The notes under the pieces: generated by a model
What the model saw: the letters and a program-made list of their open reading frames with translations, nothing else
Told to the model about the DNA's origin: nothing
Databases searched by the model: none
Part shown: positions 9,018 through 17,840 of the stretch, piece by piece
How the letters are laid out: each line of letters opens with the position of its first letter
Numbering within the stretch: position 1 is the first letter of the stretch
Virus record (IMG/VR): IMGVR_UViG_3300028283_000002
Location: 1 to 64,000 of that record
Origin: a virus
Direction: 5' to 3' (one strand)
Length of the DNA: 64,000 nt
Made by a program: the position numbers and the translations under genes

Positions 9018-9311
9018 TTATTTAAGATTTTGTAACATTCCCATCATATCTGATTGATTAAAACCAAGATATTCATTTGTTTTCTTCATGTCTTCCTCGA
9101 GATCACGACCAAACCTGTCTTTATAATCTGTTTTCAAGTTATTGCTGAATTCCTTGGCTATCTTCAACATTTTTAACATGTTGGCAGTTGCTAGTTTTTC
9201 CTGTAGTTCCTGTAACTTAGGTGCCATAAATTCATTAAGTTCGTCAATGATTTTCTTTACCTCTGGATCTTCGATGTTTTCGAATTTTGCTTTAATTTCT
9301 TCTGGTGTCAT
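9018..9311 (-). CDS. Hypothetical helical protein
   Basis: Product of 97 aa, almost entirely amphipathic helix, Lys/Glu-rich, with a Met-rich C-terminal part (DMMGMLQNL). Possibly a small coiled-coil or chaperone-like protein. No family recognised. Confidence 0.78.
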   Translation of the reverse strand: MTPEEIKAKFENIEDPEVKKIIDELNEFMAPKLQELQEKLATANMLKMLKIAKEFSNNLKTDYKDRFGRDLEEDMKKTNEYLGFNQSDMMGMLQNLK

Positions 9312-9351
9312 TTTATTTGTTTTTTTTTAATTGTTTATAATTTTTTTATTG

Positions 9352-10211
9352 TTAACGTATAACTGGATTATATATCCCTTCATTATTCTTAACCGTATCA
9401 TCGTCCCATCTCTCTTCACCGTAAGGATCTAAAGCTGTTATTTTTCTGTTTCTTTTAATAGCCACACAGAACAAATGATTTTCTTGTTGAACTTTAAAAG
9501 TTTCTATTTCAAATCCTATTTTCTCTAATTCTTCTTTTAATTCTGTATCGTAATCCACTTCTGTTGGCTGATTAAAGAAATGGCAATATCCTCTACCTTT
9601 ATCGTCTTTCAATCCCCACACCCAACTGTCTTTATTTTCTTCCGTCATAATAAAAGACGAGAACACCATTATACCATCGTCATTCAATCTCTTAAAAGAT
9701 TTCTTCAAATAGTTAAATCTTTGCTTTTGTGAAAGATGTTGAAACACATTCATAGAATAAACTATATCTAAATCTCTAGGTATATCCTTCGGAATTTTCC
9801 AACCATCGTTCTCGTATAAATTAGAAAATCTATCTATTCTTTTATCAATATCTATGCCAAAATATTCAATTCTTGGCATTACCTTAGCACAAGTACTATG
9901 TAACCACTCAGCAAAAGCACCAAACCCGTAACCTATTTCTAATATCTTTACATTTTTACCACTATTTAAAGTGTTCTGAATTTTTGTAGCCACAGCACTT
10001 AAAGCTCCTTGTGTATAAGCGAAACTGTTATTTGCGATGTTAGCTGTGTGCTCATCTTTAACTTTTGCACCTGTTACAGCAAGAAGTTTATAACCGTCAT
10101 CTAATGTTTTCCAAAACGCCTGATTATTTTATCATCAATATTCAATGTGTAACCATCATTATAATATTTATAATAAGGGGTTAAAAAGTTCTTTCTGTTA
10201 CATTTCTTCAT
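9352..10211 (-). CDS. Class I SAM methyltransferase with C-terminal DPYGEE tag (apparent frameshift)
   Basis: The methyltransferase core reads VKILEIGYGFGAFAEWL (motif I, E.G.G), an acidic end of strand 2 (GIDID) and DIVYSMNVFQHL (motif IV). C terminus ITALDPYGEERWDDD carries the shared tag, with about 14 residues after it. The frame from 9993 has no good start. One added base near 10130 joins it to ATG 10211 (MKKCNRKNFLTPYYKYYNDG), giving about 286 aa. Substrate unknown. Confidence 0.78.
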
Positions 10212-10221
10212 TTTATTTGTT

Positions 10222-10605
10222 TTAAGTAATTAATTCTATCTTGTATATCATCAAGGCATCGCGATTAGCAGTGAAAGTTATTTTATTCATACAATCCCAC
10301 CATTTCTTGTATTCTTTATCAATTATATCTTTAGGAGCTTTTTTTATGAAACTTTCGTTATCTAATCTTTCCTCTGTTTTTTTCAAAAAATCTTTAAGAC
10401 TTTCTAACTCTTTTTTCTTTTCGTTATATTTTTCCCAGAAATTTTCTTCTATATCTTCTCTCTTATCATAATTTACGGCCATAGATCTACCACCACTCTG
10501 AAACTTTATAGTATTAGCAGTTGGAAGAGCATCGTACTCTTCTTCTGTAATATAAGTGATCTTACAGTTACAGAATTTTTCTATCATAAAATCAAATCTA
10601 TTCAC
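10222..10605 (-). CDS. Hypothetical protein
   Basis: Product of 127 aa. It has an N-terminal segment with CNCKITYITEEEYDALPTA, a central charged helix (EKKKELESLKDFLKK) and a C-terminal strand. The YITEEEYDAL element resembles small adaptor modules found in phage proteins, but no function follows. It overlaps the nucleotidyltransferase gene by 8 nt. Confidence 0.8.
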   Translation of the reverse strand: MNRFDFMIEKFCNCKITYITEEEYDALPTANTIKFQSGGRSMAVNYDKREDIEENFWEKYNEKKKELESLKDFLKKTEERLDNESFIKKAPKDIIDKEYKKWWDCMNKITFTANRDALMIYKIELIT

Positions 10606-11626
10606 CGTACTTTTTCTTAAAAGTATTGAAAAAACTAAGTATATCTTTATTAATAGTATCTTGTGACGAATTTATAATATATTCATTAAAAGGTTGCCTA
10701 GCAGTTCTAAAAGAGTCAATAAAAAATTGAAAATCCTCTTTCTTTAATTCTGGACAAAGTTTCTTAATAACGTTACCGTTAAACTTATCCTTAATACTTA
10801 CCCTATCGTTCTCCTCTTTCTGGATGGCTTCAAGTTTTTCTTTAAAATGTGATTCTGGAAAGAACTTATCTACTCTATCATATATTTCTTGCAGATTTCC
10901 GTCTTCCCTGAATTTATAATTATCTTCACCAGTCTTCAATGGCTTTACATATTCTAACCATTCTTGATAAGTCTTTCTCTTTGTGTTTCTCTCCCTATTC
11001 ATTTTATTGATACGATAAAGAGCAACACCAGCGTCACTATACCCATAAGGTTCTAGATCAGAAACATATGGATTAAAATATTTCGATTTAACTATATAAT
11101 CAAAAACTTCTTTAAGTGTATCAAATCCCTGGTGGAATTTAGCTGGGCTTAAATCTAAGAATGATAAGATTTTATCTATATTTTTCGATATGGATATATT
11201 ACCGAGTTTCTGTCCTTTTATATAGTGGTTATATGATAGTCCGTCAAATCCAAATTTAAGATGGTTATATTTAGCCAGTTGACCAATAAGATTACCAAGA
11301 TCGTTATAACTATAATAGTGAAAAGCGATATTAAAATCTTCTGGTTTTATTTTTATAAAGTCTATTTGAAAATCCTTGTAGTTAAATGATATAACAGACT
11401 CACCGTTATTATTACATTCACATCTAGCAAAAATTCTCATTAGTATATCAGTTGGCACGGTGTCTTTGATAAGGACGTCCAAATCTCCAAAGTCCTTTTT
11501 ATCTTTATAATAAAGAGGAATTTTATATTCTATCTCGTAGAATTTCATTATAGATTCGATGTTCGCTCTATATTTGTTGAATTCTATCAAAGGTAATCTT
11601 GATGTGCCAAAAAGTAATCCACCCAT
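10598..11626 (-). CDS. Putative nucleotidyltransferase
   Basis: Product of 342 aa. The sequence KKDFGDLDVLIKD (about residues 42-54), followed by FQIDFIKI near 87-94, gives the GxLD(x)D...D pattern of the Pol-beta-like nucleotidyltransferase fold with three carboxylates. The C-terminal two thirds is helical and could bind the substrate. Candidate roles include tRNA/RNA end modification or protein nucleotidylation. It lies upstream of a methyltransferase gene in the same transcript. Confidence 0.65.
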   Translation of the reverse strand: MGGLLFGTSRLPLIEFNKYRANIESIMKFYEIEYKIPLYYKDKKDFGDLDVLIKDTVPTDILMRIFARCECNNNGESVISFNYKDFQIDFIKIKPEDFNIAFHYYSYNDLGNLIGQLAKYNHLKFGFDGLSYNHYIKGQKLGNISISKNIDKILSFLDLSPAKFHQGFDTLKEVFDYIVKSKYFNPYVSDLEPYGYSDAGVALYRINKMNRERNTKRKTYQEWLEYVKPLKTGEDNYKFREDGNLQEIYDRVDKFFPESHFKEKLEAIQKEENDRVSIKDKFNGNVIKKLCPELKKEDFQFFIDSFRTARQPFNEYIINSSQDTINKDILSFFNTFKKKYGE

Positions 11627-11642
11627 TTTATTTATTTATTTT

Positions 11643-12032
11643 TTAAGGGTTATCTGTAAAACAAATTCTTCCGTCTTCTGTTAAGAAAACCCACGCTTCA
11701 AATCTATATTTATCCGAATCAAAATAGAATTCATAACATTCTTCACCACCCAATTCTTTAATACTTACGCCACCACCATCGTGCTTCAATTTTTCTGCAT
11801 TGATAGTAGCTGTAAAAGGATCATCTGGATTATTTTTCTTACTATATACAATTGGAAGTTTCCAATTTAAATATTTCACAACAATATCAAATAAATCCAT
11901 TCTTGGAAAAGTGTCCCAGTACCAGTCTTTACGTGGTACGTGTCTAGCGTGATAAAATTTCATCAAACTATTATCTTCCTTGAATTCAGTTGTTCCGATG
12001 AATTCTTTAAATTCTCTTATCAAATTATCCAT
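11643..12032 (-). CDS. Hypothetical protein
   Basis: Product of 129 aa starting MDNLIREFKEFIGTTEFKED. Soluble, alpha/beta, with an acidic C-terminal half (GGEECYEFYFDSDKYRFEAW). A TTAATATATA box 16 nt upstream supports the start. Function unknown. Confidence 0.8.
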   Translation of the reverse strand: MDNLIREFKEFIGTTEFKEDNSLMKFYHARHVPRKDWYWDTFPRMDLFDIVVKYLNWKLPIVYSKKNNPDDPFTATINAEKLKHDGGGVSIKELGGEECYEFYFDSDKYRFEAWVFLTEDGRICFTDNP

Positions 12033-12048
12033 ATCGTTTTTTTTATTC

Positions 12049-12058
12049 TATATATTAA
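12049..12058 (-). promoter_or_regulatory. Putative phage promoter box TTAATATATA
   Basis: Exact copy 16 nt before the ATG at 12032. It overlaps the restored stop codon (TAA, 12055-12057) of the upstream gene. Confidence 0.5.
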
Positions 12059-13471
12059 TCTATCCACCAGTGATCTGATCCATAATCATAATGTTCATGG
12101 TGTTCCTGTCTACTTAATTCTTGCCTACTTAATTCATCAGCCTTGTTCTAGTTCAGCTAGGATTTCTGGTCTCATTCTAACTGGATAATCTTCTGGTACT
12201 CCAGATTCAGTAGATAATTCTACTGTCTCAACAACATCTGGTATCCCAGCTGTTCCAACAACTCCAGTGTATGGATTATAACCCCAATCATAACCATTCC
12301 CAGAACTTGATCTTAGACCAGATTTTAGCTCTTCGCCTTTCTTTCTCTTCTCGGCGTATTCTTTTTTTTTAGCTTCTATAATAGTGTGATCATTATACTG
12401 ATCATACTTTTCGTTAAATATATAATCTCTTATTTCGTCACAAAGAACAGCGTGATCTTTCCAAATCCATCTATCTAATGTATAAGACCTCATAGCGTTA
12501 CCACTATATACATTCATATTCATATAATCTATATAGACTATTTCACTAGACATATGAACGTCGTGTTCCATATCACAGAAAACAAAGTAATTATACATAA
12601 GATGACCGCCCCTGTGATCACTAACGCAAATCACGTTAGTATTATCCTTTGGTGTATAATTACTTATTTTCCTTGTTTCTAAATCTAACCACTTAAAAGT
12701 ATCAAGATAAGGATATAACTCAAAATGAGACTTATCTAAAATAATATCAAATTCTTTTATAACTTCTTCGTCATTGAAAATCAAATGTTTAGGAGTAGAC
12801 CAGTTATTAAATTTCTTGTAATAACATTTATTTTCTTTAGCCCAATTGTAGAAATAGTTAATGTATAAATCATTACATACGTAAATTCTATCCATTAATC
12901 TGAAATCTGCTCCGTTCCAAAGAACTGCTCTACCCATTACTTTATCATGTTGGTCTAACATTACTAACATGTTAATCTGCTCGGGGTTTTCAACATAGAT
13001 TTGAAAGAAATTACTGGGTACACAAGCCATACAGGAACCACCGAGTGATCCTCTTCTTTCAAAATAATTAACTTGAGCGTAATATTTAGCGACATCTTCA
13101 CCTTTAACGACTTCCATACGGAAGACAGGTGGATCGACGATAGATAAGAATTGAGTAGTAAAATTTTCTAGTTCCCAATCGTGTATTTTAAAAAGTTTTT
13201 TAATAACACTACCAGGTCTAGCGTGGTAGCGTTTTTTAGGTTCCCAAAAATTTTTATCTTCTAATTCAATTTTATCAATTCTATCTTTGGTAAGATAGCT
13301 TAGGTGTCCTTTACTTGTATGGGAAAGATCGAAGTAATTAAAATTCTTTTCGGGGTGAGATAGTGTATTATCGTCTATATCTTCTTGTAAGAGAAGTCTT
13401 GCGATATCACTATTAATCTTTACTAATACGTTTTTTAACTCTGGTGTAATTATTAATTTTCTACTTGCCAT
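12055..13471 (-). CDS. SCM/GRxLxW family protein, paralog 1 (apparent frameshift near end)
   Basis: About 471 aa when one G is removed near 12138, which turns the truncated ending LEQG into ...ADELSRQELSRQEHHEHYDYGSDHWWID. The central region has GGSCMACVPSNFFQIYVENP, then a strand and MGRAVLWNGADFRLMDRIYV. This core is shared with 53398-54492 and 57453-58625, and more weakly with 60277-61245. The new C-terminal end looks like a degenerate relative of the DPYGEE tag. Function unknown; the fold may be acetyltransferase-like. Confidence 0.78.
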
Positions 13472-13474
13472 ATT

Positions 13475-13774
13475 TTAATTTATTGAAAATGCGAATGTGA
13501 CTTTTATTTTAAAATGTATTCTTATACCATATGTTCTAGGCTCAATAACAGCAGTATATGGGTAATTATCGTAAAAGAATTTTTTAATTTCTACAAATTT
13601 TGATTTTGGATAAGTTCCGTATAAATCTACTTTATTTTCGTTATATGAATATGTTTGTATTTCACAACCGAAATCTCTTAACTTCTCAAACAAAAAACCA
13701 CCTGATAACTCCATACAATTATCCCACAAGGAATAAACTCTTTTACCGTCGTTGTAGTTACAAGTGTAATTCAT
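13475..13774 (-). CDS. Hypothetical protein
   Basis: Product of 99 aa, soluble, with two Cys near the start (YTCNYNDG, WDNCMEL) and an alternating strand/helix pattern. It lies 3 nt upstream of the SCM-family gene. No family recognised. Confidence 0.75.
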   Translation of the reverse strand: MNYTCNYNDGKRVYSLWDNCMELSGGFLFEKLRDFGCEIQTYSYNENKVDLYGTYPKSKFVEIKKFFYDNYPYTAVIEPRTYGIRIHFKIKVTFAFSIN

Positions 13775-13822
13775 TAAATTGGTATTTTAACAAAATTAAC
13801 GATAATATCTCGAAAATACAAA

Positions 13823-14476
13823 TTATTTTTCATTTTTCTTAAATCCTCCTAATTGCCATATAAACATAGCGTTAAGGAGTGTTATCACCAGAGCAATCAC
13901 TAACCATAAGTACATCCAAAATCCCACTGCTCCACCCATTGACTGAGTAAATTGTTGCAAATCACTTTGAGGATGAACGTTGAAATTTAATAGTGCATCT
14001 ATAAGAGTCATTGCACCAAGGGATATTAAAACGTAATTACTGATTATAGCTAACTTCCAACTTACAATTAAAAAGAAAGCCGCAAAAATCAATAAGATTA
14101 TTGAAGAACCAACAGAATTAAATAACATAATGGCGAAAAAAGCAAAGAATAAGAATAATAAAAAAGATATTATTCTTGATACTTTATAATTAGTGAACCC
14201 AAAAAATATAAATATGTTGGCAAATATAATACTACCAAGATAACCAGCCATCGTAACAATACCCATATTTCCACCACCTGTTTGAGTAAATCCACCGCCA
14301 TCAGGCGATATTTCTATAAGAGATACATGTCCACCTGTTAACCAAGCACCTACAGCGTGTCCGCCTTCGTGTATAATAGTAACAAGATATTCAACTGGGA
14401 CCATAATAATTCCCATTCCAATAGTGTTCATAAACAGGAACAATACCGCTGATAATAATAAAACTATAAATTTCAT
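13823..14476 (-). CDS. M50-like integral membrane metalloprotease
   Basis: Product of 217 aa with about five to six hydrophobic segments. A zinc-binding HEGGH motif (residues 36-40) follows the first membrane segment, and a glycine-rich loop GGHVSLIEISPDGGGF comes next. This matches the M50B-like family, which cleaves within or near the membrane. In a phage it could act on a host membrane regulator or on one of the nearby small membrane proteins. No PDZ domain is present. Confidence 0.75.
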   Translation of the reverse strand: MKFIVLLLSAVLFLFMNTIGMGIIMVPVEYLVTIIHEGGHAVGAWLTGGHVSLIEISPDGGGFTQTGGGNMGIVTMAGYLGSIIFANIFIFFGFTNYKVSRIISFLLFLFFAFFAIMLFNSVGSSIILLIFAAFFLIVSWKLAIISNYVLISLGAMTLIDALLNFNVHPQSDLQQFTQSMGGAVGFWMYLWLVIALVITLLNAMFIWQLGGFKKNEK

Positions 14477-14479
14477 ATT

Positions 14480-14755
14480 TTAATTGTTAGGGCGTAAATA
14501 AAATCTTTTCATATCACACAATACTTGTACAAATGAACTAATATCACCAATGCACATTTTCTCATTAATCTTAACCATTGGTTGTTCACTTATACTTTGA
14601 ATGAAGTCATACATTTCTCCGGGTGTATGTTCCTTTTCTTTGAATCTAATACAATTATCTTTGACGTGTTTCTCCACTTGTGAATCAGGAGCTTTACACA
14701 ATACCTTGATGATTTCTTCCATCAACCCAACAGACGCTTCTCGTTTCTCTTTCAT
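14480..14755 (-). CDS. Hypothetical protein
   Basis: Product of 91 aa, soluble, mostly helical, with three Cys. It sits 3 nt from both neighbours, between the radical SAM and protease genes. Function unknown. Confidence 0.78.
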   Translation of the reverse strand: MKEKREASVGLMEEIIKVLCKAPDSQVEKHVKDNCIRFKEKEHTPGEMYDFIQSISEQPMVKINEKMCIGDISSFVQVLCDMKRFYLRPNN

Positions 14756-14757
14756 AA

Positions 14758-15642
14758 TTAATAAATTATATTAGTACTACTAAATCCGTTAGTTAAATTC
14801 TCGCCATCAAAATTCAAATTGATATTTATACACTCTGGCTTATAAGTGTTCTTGTAATAAACTTTTATTATTCTCTCGTAATTCTTTGGAATATAAACAT
14901 AATTGTTACACTTACAAATATCTTCGTACTTCCACTCTGTCGTCATTCTGAAATTTTCATCTAATAAATCTAACCCATTAAAATCAATAAAATTGTCTTT
15001 ACAGAAATCATTAATCGGCATAAGAGATACAAAACCTACACTCTTAATTTTCATATAGTTAGCGTACTCTAAGAACTTAAATATTTCTTCTTTACTATCA
15101 ATATAACCTTTAACCAGGTTACAAGATAAATGGAATATACTTTTCTTTCTGATATTCTTTCTAAGTTTTCTTAGGTCTTCGCTTGATATTGTTTTATTTC
15201 CAAAGATTTCGTTATTTTTATCGTCGTCGTAATGATGTCGACTAATTGAAAAGTTATCTATAATTCCTATTAAACTTTTATCTTTAAAAACTTTTTTAAG
15301 ATTAACACCGTTTGTATTAACTACTATGTAAGATCCAGGTAGGATTGTTCTAGTTTTCTTTATGATTCTACTTAATTTATCTAAATGGAGTGTTGGTTCA
15401 CCACCACTAAACGCAACCTTTTTAACTCTGACTTTATCTTCGAGTTCTTCTAGAATTTGGTAAAATTTATCTTCGTTGAATGTTTGAGCGTCGTCTTGGT
15501 ATTCACAGAATAGACATTTAGCGTTGCAACCTTTTTGTCTAACATATAGTAAAGCGTAAGGTTCTTCTACTTCTTGGGCGTCGTTTTCGAAATATTTACA
15601 GTAATGGGTACGGAGATTGATTTCTTTTCCGAATAGTTCCAT
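14758..15642 (-). CDS. Radical SAM enzyme
   Basis: Product of 294 aa. The 4Fe-4S motif is GCNAKCLFCEY (C39, C43, C46; CxxxCxxC). SGGEPTLH (about 80-87) is the SAM-binding GGE motif, and VNTNGVNL is a further strand end. The N-terminal part (LRTHYCKYFEN...YVRQKGCNAKC) recalls QueE-like and peptide-modifying enzymes. The usual SPASM cysteines are not obvious, although CKCNNYV lies near the C terminus. The substrate could be a 7-deazapurine precursor or a peptide. Confidence 0.85.
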   Translation of the reverse strand: MELFGKEINLRTHYCKYFENDAQEVEEPYALLYVRQKGCNAKCLFCEYQDDAQTFNEDKFYQILEELEDKVRVKKVAFSGGEPTLHLDKLSRIIKKTRTILPGSYIVVNTNGVNLKKVFKDKSLIGIIDNFSISRHHYDDDKNNEIFGNKTISSEDLRKLRKNIRKKSIFHLSCNLVKGYIDSKEEIFKFLEYANYMKIKSVGFVSLMPINDFCKDNFIDFNGLDLLDENFRMTTEWKYEDICKCNNYVYIPKNYERIIKVYYKNTYKPECININLNFDGENLTNGFSSTNIIY

Positions 15643-15905
15643 TAGTTCCTCCAGAATTTCTTTATTATATAACTAGCGATAAAAACGCCTAATATCGTAA
15701 AAGTCATCCATCCAATGATGGCTAAATCACGATAATAGGGATTATTTAATAAAAATACGGGTATGATTCCTATGCCAGATAAACATGAAGATAATATAAA
15801 CATTTTCTTATTCCATCTATCTTCTTGTTTACTATGAGTAGCGTTAAATGGTTTTCTTAAATAGTGCCCAAAGGCGTTATAATCGTTATTGTTTAATTTT
15901 TCCAT
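15642..15905 (-). CDS. Small membrane protein, two TM segments
   Basis: Product of 87 aa with hydrophobic stretches at about 33-49 (MFILSSCLSGIGIIPVFLL) and 58-80. A basic N-terminal region precedes them. It overlaps the radical SAM gene by 1 nt. No family recognised. Confidence 0.78.
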   Translation of the reverse strand: MEKLNNNDYNAFGHYLRKPFNATHSKQEDRWNKKMFILSSCLSGIGIIPVFLLNNPYYRDLAIIGWMTFTILGVFIASYIIKKFWRN

Positions 15906-16240
15906 TATTCAAATAATTTAAATTCTATACCGTCTGTATCTGCTGTATCTTTAATAGATAGAATAAGATTGTCTCCAAAATCATTAGAAGTACCGAAAAA
16001 TTTACTGATGGAACAATACTCTTCGGGTGATATTTCTTGGAAAGATATTTCGTCTAACAACTCCTTTCCGTTATCGTATTCAACGTAATCACCGAAACCA
16101 AGACTAACTGATATAGGTGTCTTATATTTTCTTAAAAAAGTAGAAAGATAAGTCATTTCCTTTTTGTTCATTATAACAAAACCATCAACGTCAATCTCTT
16201 CGTTCCAATTGCCTGAGTAAACCATCATAAAATTCTTCAT
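15905..16240 (-). CDS. Hypothetical protein
   Basis: Product of 111 aa from MKNFMMVYSGNWNEEIDVDG. This start is chosen because its ATG overlaps the TGA of the upstream gene (ATGA). Acidic, with FEISFQEISPEEYCSISKF-like segments; no recognised domain. Confidence 0.78.
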   Translation of the reverse strand: MKNFMMVYSGNWNEEIDVDGFVIMNKKEMTYLSTFLRKYKTPISVSLGFGDYVEYDNGKELLDEISFQEISPEEYCSISKFFGTSNDFGDNLILSIKDTADTDGIEFKLFE

Positions 16241-16524
16241 ACCATTACTTCCTCCTTTTTTATATATTTCCAAAACATGGACCTCTTTACCAATTCTTTG
16301 ATTATAATATCATCTTTTACCGTTTTCCCTTTATTTGTGAGACTTTCCTTTGTTTTTTCAAGGAATTTTTTACATTTTAAAAAAGAGTCTATAATAAAAT
16401 CATTTCTATCTTCTGACGTGTAAGTGTTACCAGTCAATTTTATTTTTACTTGTAACATTAACTGATCAATATACAAAATACATTTATTAAAAATTTCCTT
16501 ATCAGTCATACCTGTTCTATCCAT
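16237..16524 (-). CDS. Hypothetical helical protein
   Basis: Product of 95 aa, Lys-rich and helical. It overlaps the restored end of the upstream gene by 19 nt and the following gene by 4 nt. A weak likeness to sigma-factor region 2 (EDRNDFIIDSFLKCKKFLE) is not enough for an assignment. Confidence 0.75.
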   Translation of the reverse strand: MDRTGMTDKEIFNKCILYIDQLMLQVKIKLTGNTYTSEDRNDFIIDSFLKCKKFLEKTKESLTNKGKTVKDDIIIKELVKRSMFWKYIKKEEVMV

Positions 16525-16875
16525 TTATCACCAATTAGTTTGTACATCACAAAATATTTCTTATAGTAAGGAAACGTTGATCCCCACCTTCTTTCCTCAT
16601 TGAAATAAATATCTCCTTCTACTGGTTCTTTATCTACCCATTCTATATGGGCAATATTATCACCGTTAGTATCTTTATGATAAAACCATTTATCCTGTAT
16701 TGAAATCTGCTATTATTTCTTTTTTTGTTTTTATCTTAACATATTCTTGCCAAGACATTCCAATATATTCAATGTAGTCCAAGAACATACTTCTTAGTAT
16801 ATCGTAATTCAAAGCGAAATTATCAATCTCTTGAATTATATCACCAAACTCCTCTACTTGTTTGTTCTTTTCCAT
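16506..16875 (-). CDS. Hypothetical protein (apparent frameshift)
   Basis: The frame from ATG 16875 stops at 16690. Downstream to 16506 lies a clearly coding frame (DKWFYHKDTNGDNIAHIEWV...) with no ATG/GTG/TTG start. Removing one T from the TTT near 16703 joins them as KKEIIADSIQDKWFYHKD. The joined protein has about 122 aa and ends at a TGA beyond the next ATG. It has helical N-terminal and Trp/Tyr-rich C-terminal halves. Function unknown. Confidence 0.65.
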
Positions 16876-17423
16876 TATCTTAAATTTAAAACAGTTAACT
16901 GATTACCAGTGTTAGGATCAATTATAAACAAATTTAAATCATCATGTCTAAATAGTCTTACACCGACTTCATTATCTGGAGTATCCAATAATCTGAGTTC
17001 TACCACATTTTCACCTATATTTAGAGGAATTATTTTATTATATAGAATAGTTGTGGCCCAATCAATTTGTTCTTGTCCCATATCAATATCTCTAAAAACT
17101 TCCATTATAAGAGTTCTTAAAGTCATGCGTAAATGTTCCCCTTCAAATTGCCCGCGTGTACTAACTTGTCTTATTTGATCTGCTGGCACTCCATAGGGTC
17201 TTGCTTGGAACAGATCAGCATTTCCACCGTAGAACGAGCTTTTCTTTTTTGCTGAAATTCCACATCTTTCTTCAAAATAATTTTTAGATTTTGCATCTAG
17301 TGTGATAGCACCTTCTTTCATTAACTTCTGAATATAATTAGGATCACCTTTGATCAAATCAGAGACCCTAGCACCTTTATGCTTACCAAACCATAATCTA
17401 TCGTTAAACCTTACTTCTTTCAT
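16875..17423 (-). CDS. WFGKxKG-domain protein, paralog 1
   Basis: Product of 182 aa. Its first 50 residues, MKEVRFNDRLWFGKHKGARV then DLIKGDPNYIQKLMKEG, match a small domain known at the end of some DnaQ/ExoX-type exonucleases (FGKYKG.....l....Y..wl...g). The rest is a separate alpha/beta domain. The neighbour 17420-17800 has the same N-terminal domain, indicating tandem duplication. It overlaps that gene by 4 nt. Confidence 0.8.
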   Translation of the reverse strand: MKEVRFNDRLWFGKHKGARVSDLIKGDPNYIQKLMKEGAITLDAKSKNYFEERCGISAKKKSSFYGGNADLFQARPYGVPADQIRQVSTRGQFEGEHLRMTLRTLIMEVFRDIDMGQEQIDWATTILYNKIIPLNIGENVVELRLLDTPDNEVGVRLFRHDDLNLFIIDPNTGNQLTVLNLR

Positions 17424-17800
17424 TCCGCGTCATTATTTGATAAGCTTTGGTTAACATTTGCAAAATCCATATCTATCGTAATAGTTGTTCTTCCTATATT
17501 TCCACTACCATTTGATGCTACAACTGGATCGTTAAATATAGGTTCCCAGTTATTATCACTCCAATCAGAATATCTCTGTGATGTTGATGTGTAACCTCCT
17601 CCGCTACCGTAACCAGAAAAACCAGAATTATTTGATTTTGGTTTACTTACAAAATCTAATACGTTTTGATGATATGTTATCTTACCTTTGTCCAAAAGAG
17701 TATCGAGGAAGCACCTATCATACTCTAGTATGTCTTTGATAGTCCTTCCTCGATATTTACCGAACCATATCTTATCATTAAGTCTTACTTCTTTGGGCAT
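17420..17800 (-). CDS. WFGKxKG-domain protein, paralog 2
   Basis: Product of 126 aa. N-terminal domain MPKEVRLNDKIWFGKYRGRT is a paralog of the next gene's. A Ser/Gly-rich linker (about 60-90) and an acidic C-terminal part follow. Possibly a nucleic-acid-associated adaptor. It is the first gene after the sigma factor gene. Confidence 0.8.
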   Translation of the reverse strand: MPKEVRLNDKIWFGKYRGRTIKDILEYDRCFLDTLLDKGKITYHQNVLDFVSKPKSNNSGFSGYGSGGGYTSTSQRYSDWSDNNWEPIFNDPVVASNGSGNIGRTTITIDMDFANVNQSLSNNDAE

Positions 17801-17840
17801 TTTTTACATTTTAAGAAGCAAATGTAAGCAATTTTTTCCT

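Noticed and set aside
16237-16524. Second sigma-like factor
   Set aside because: Only a weak resemblance over about 20 residues and no region 4.
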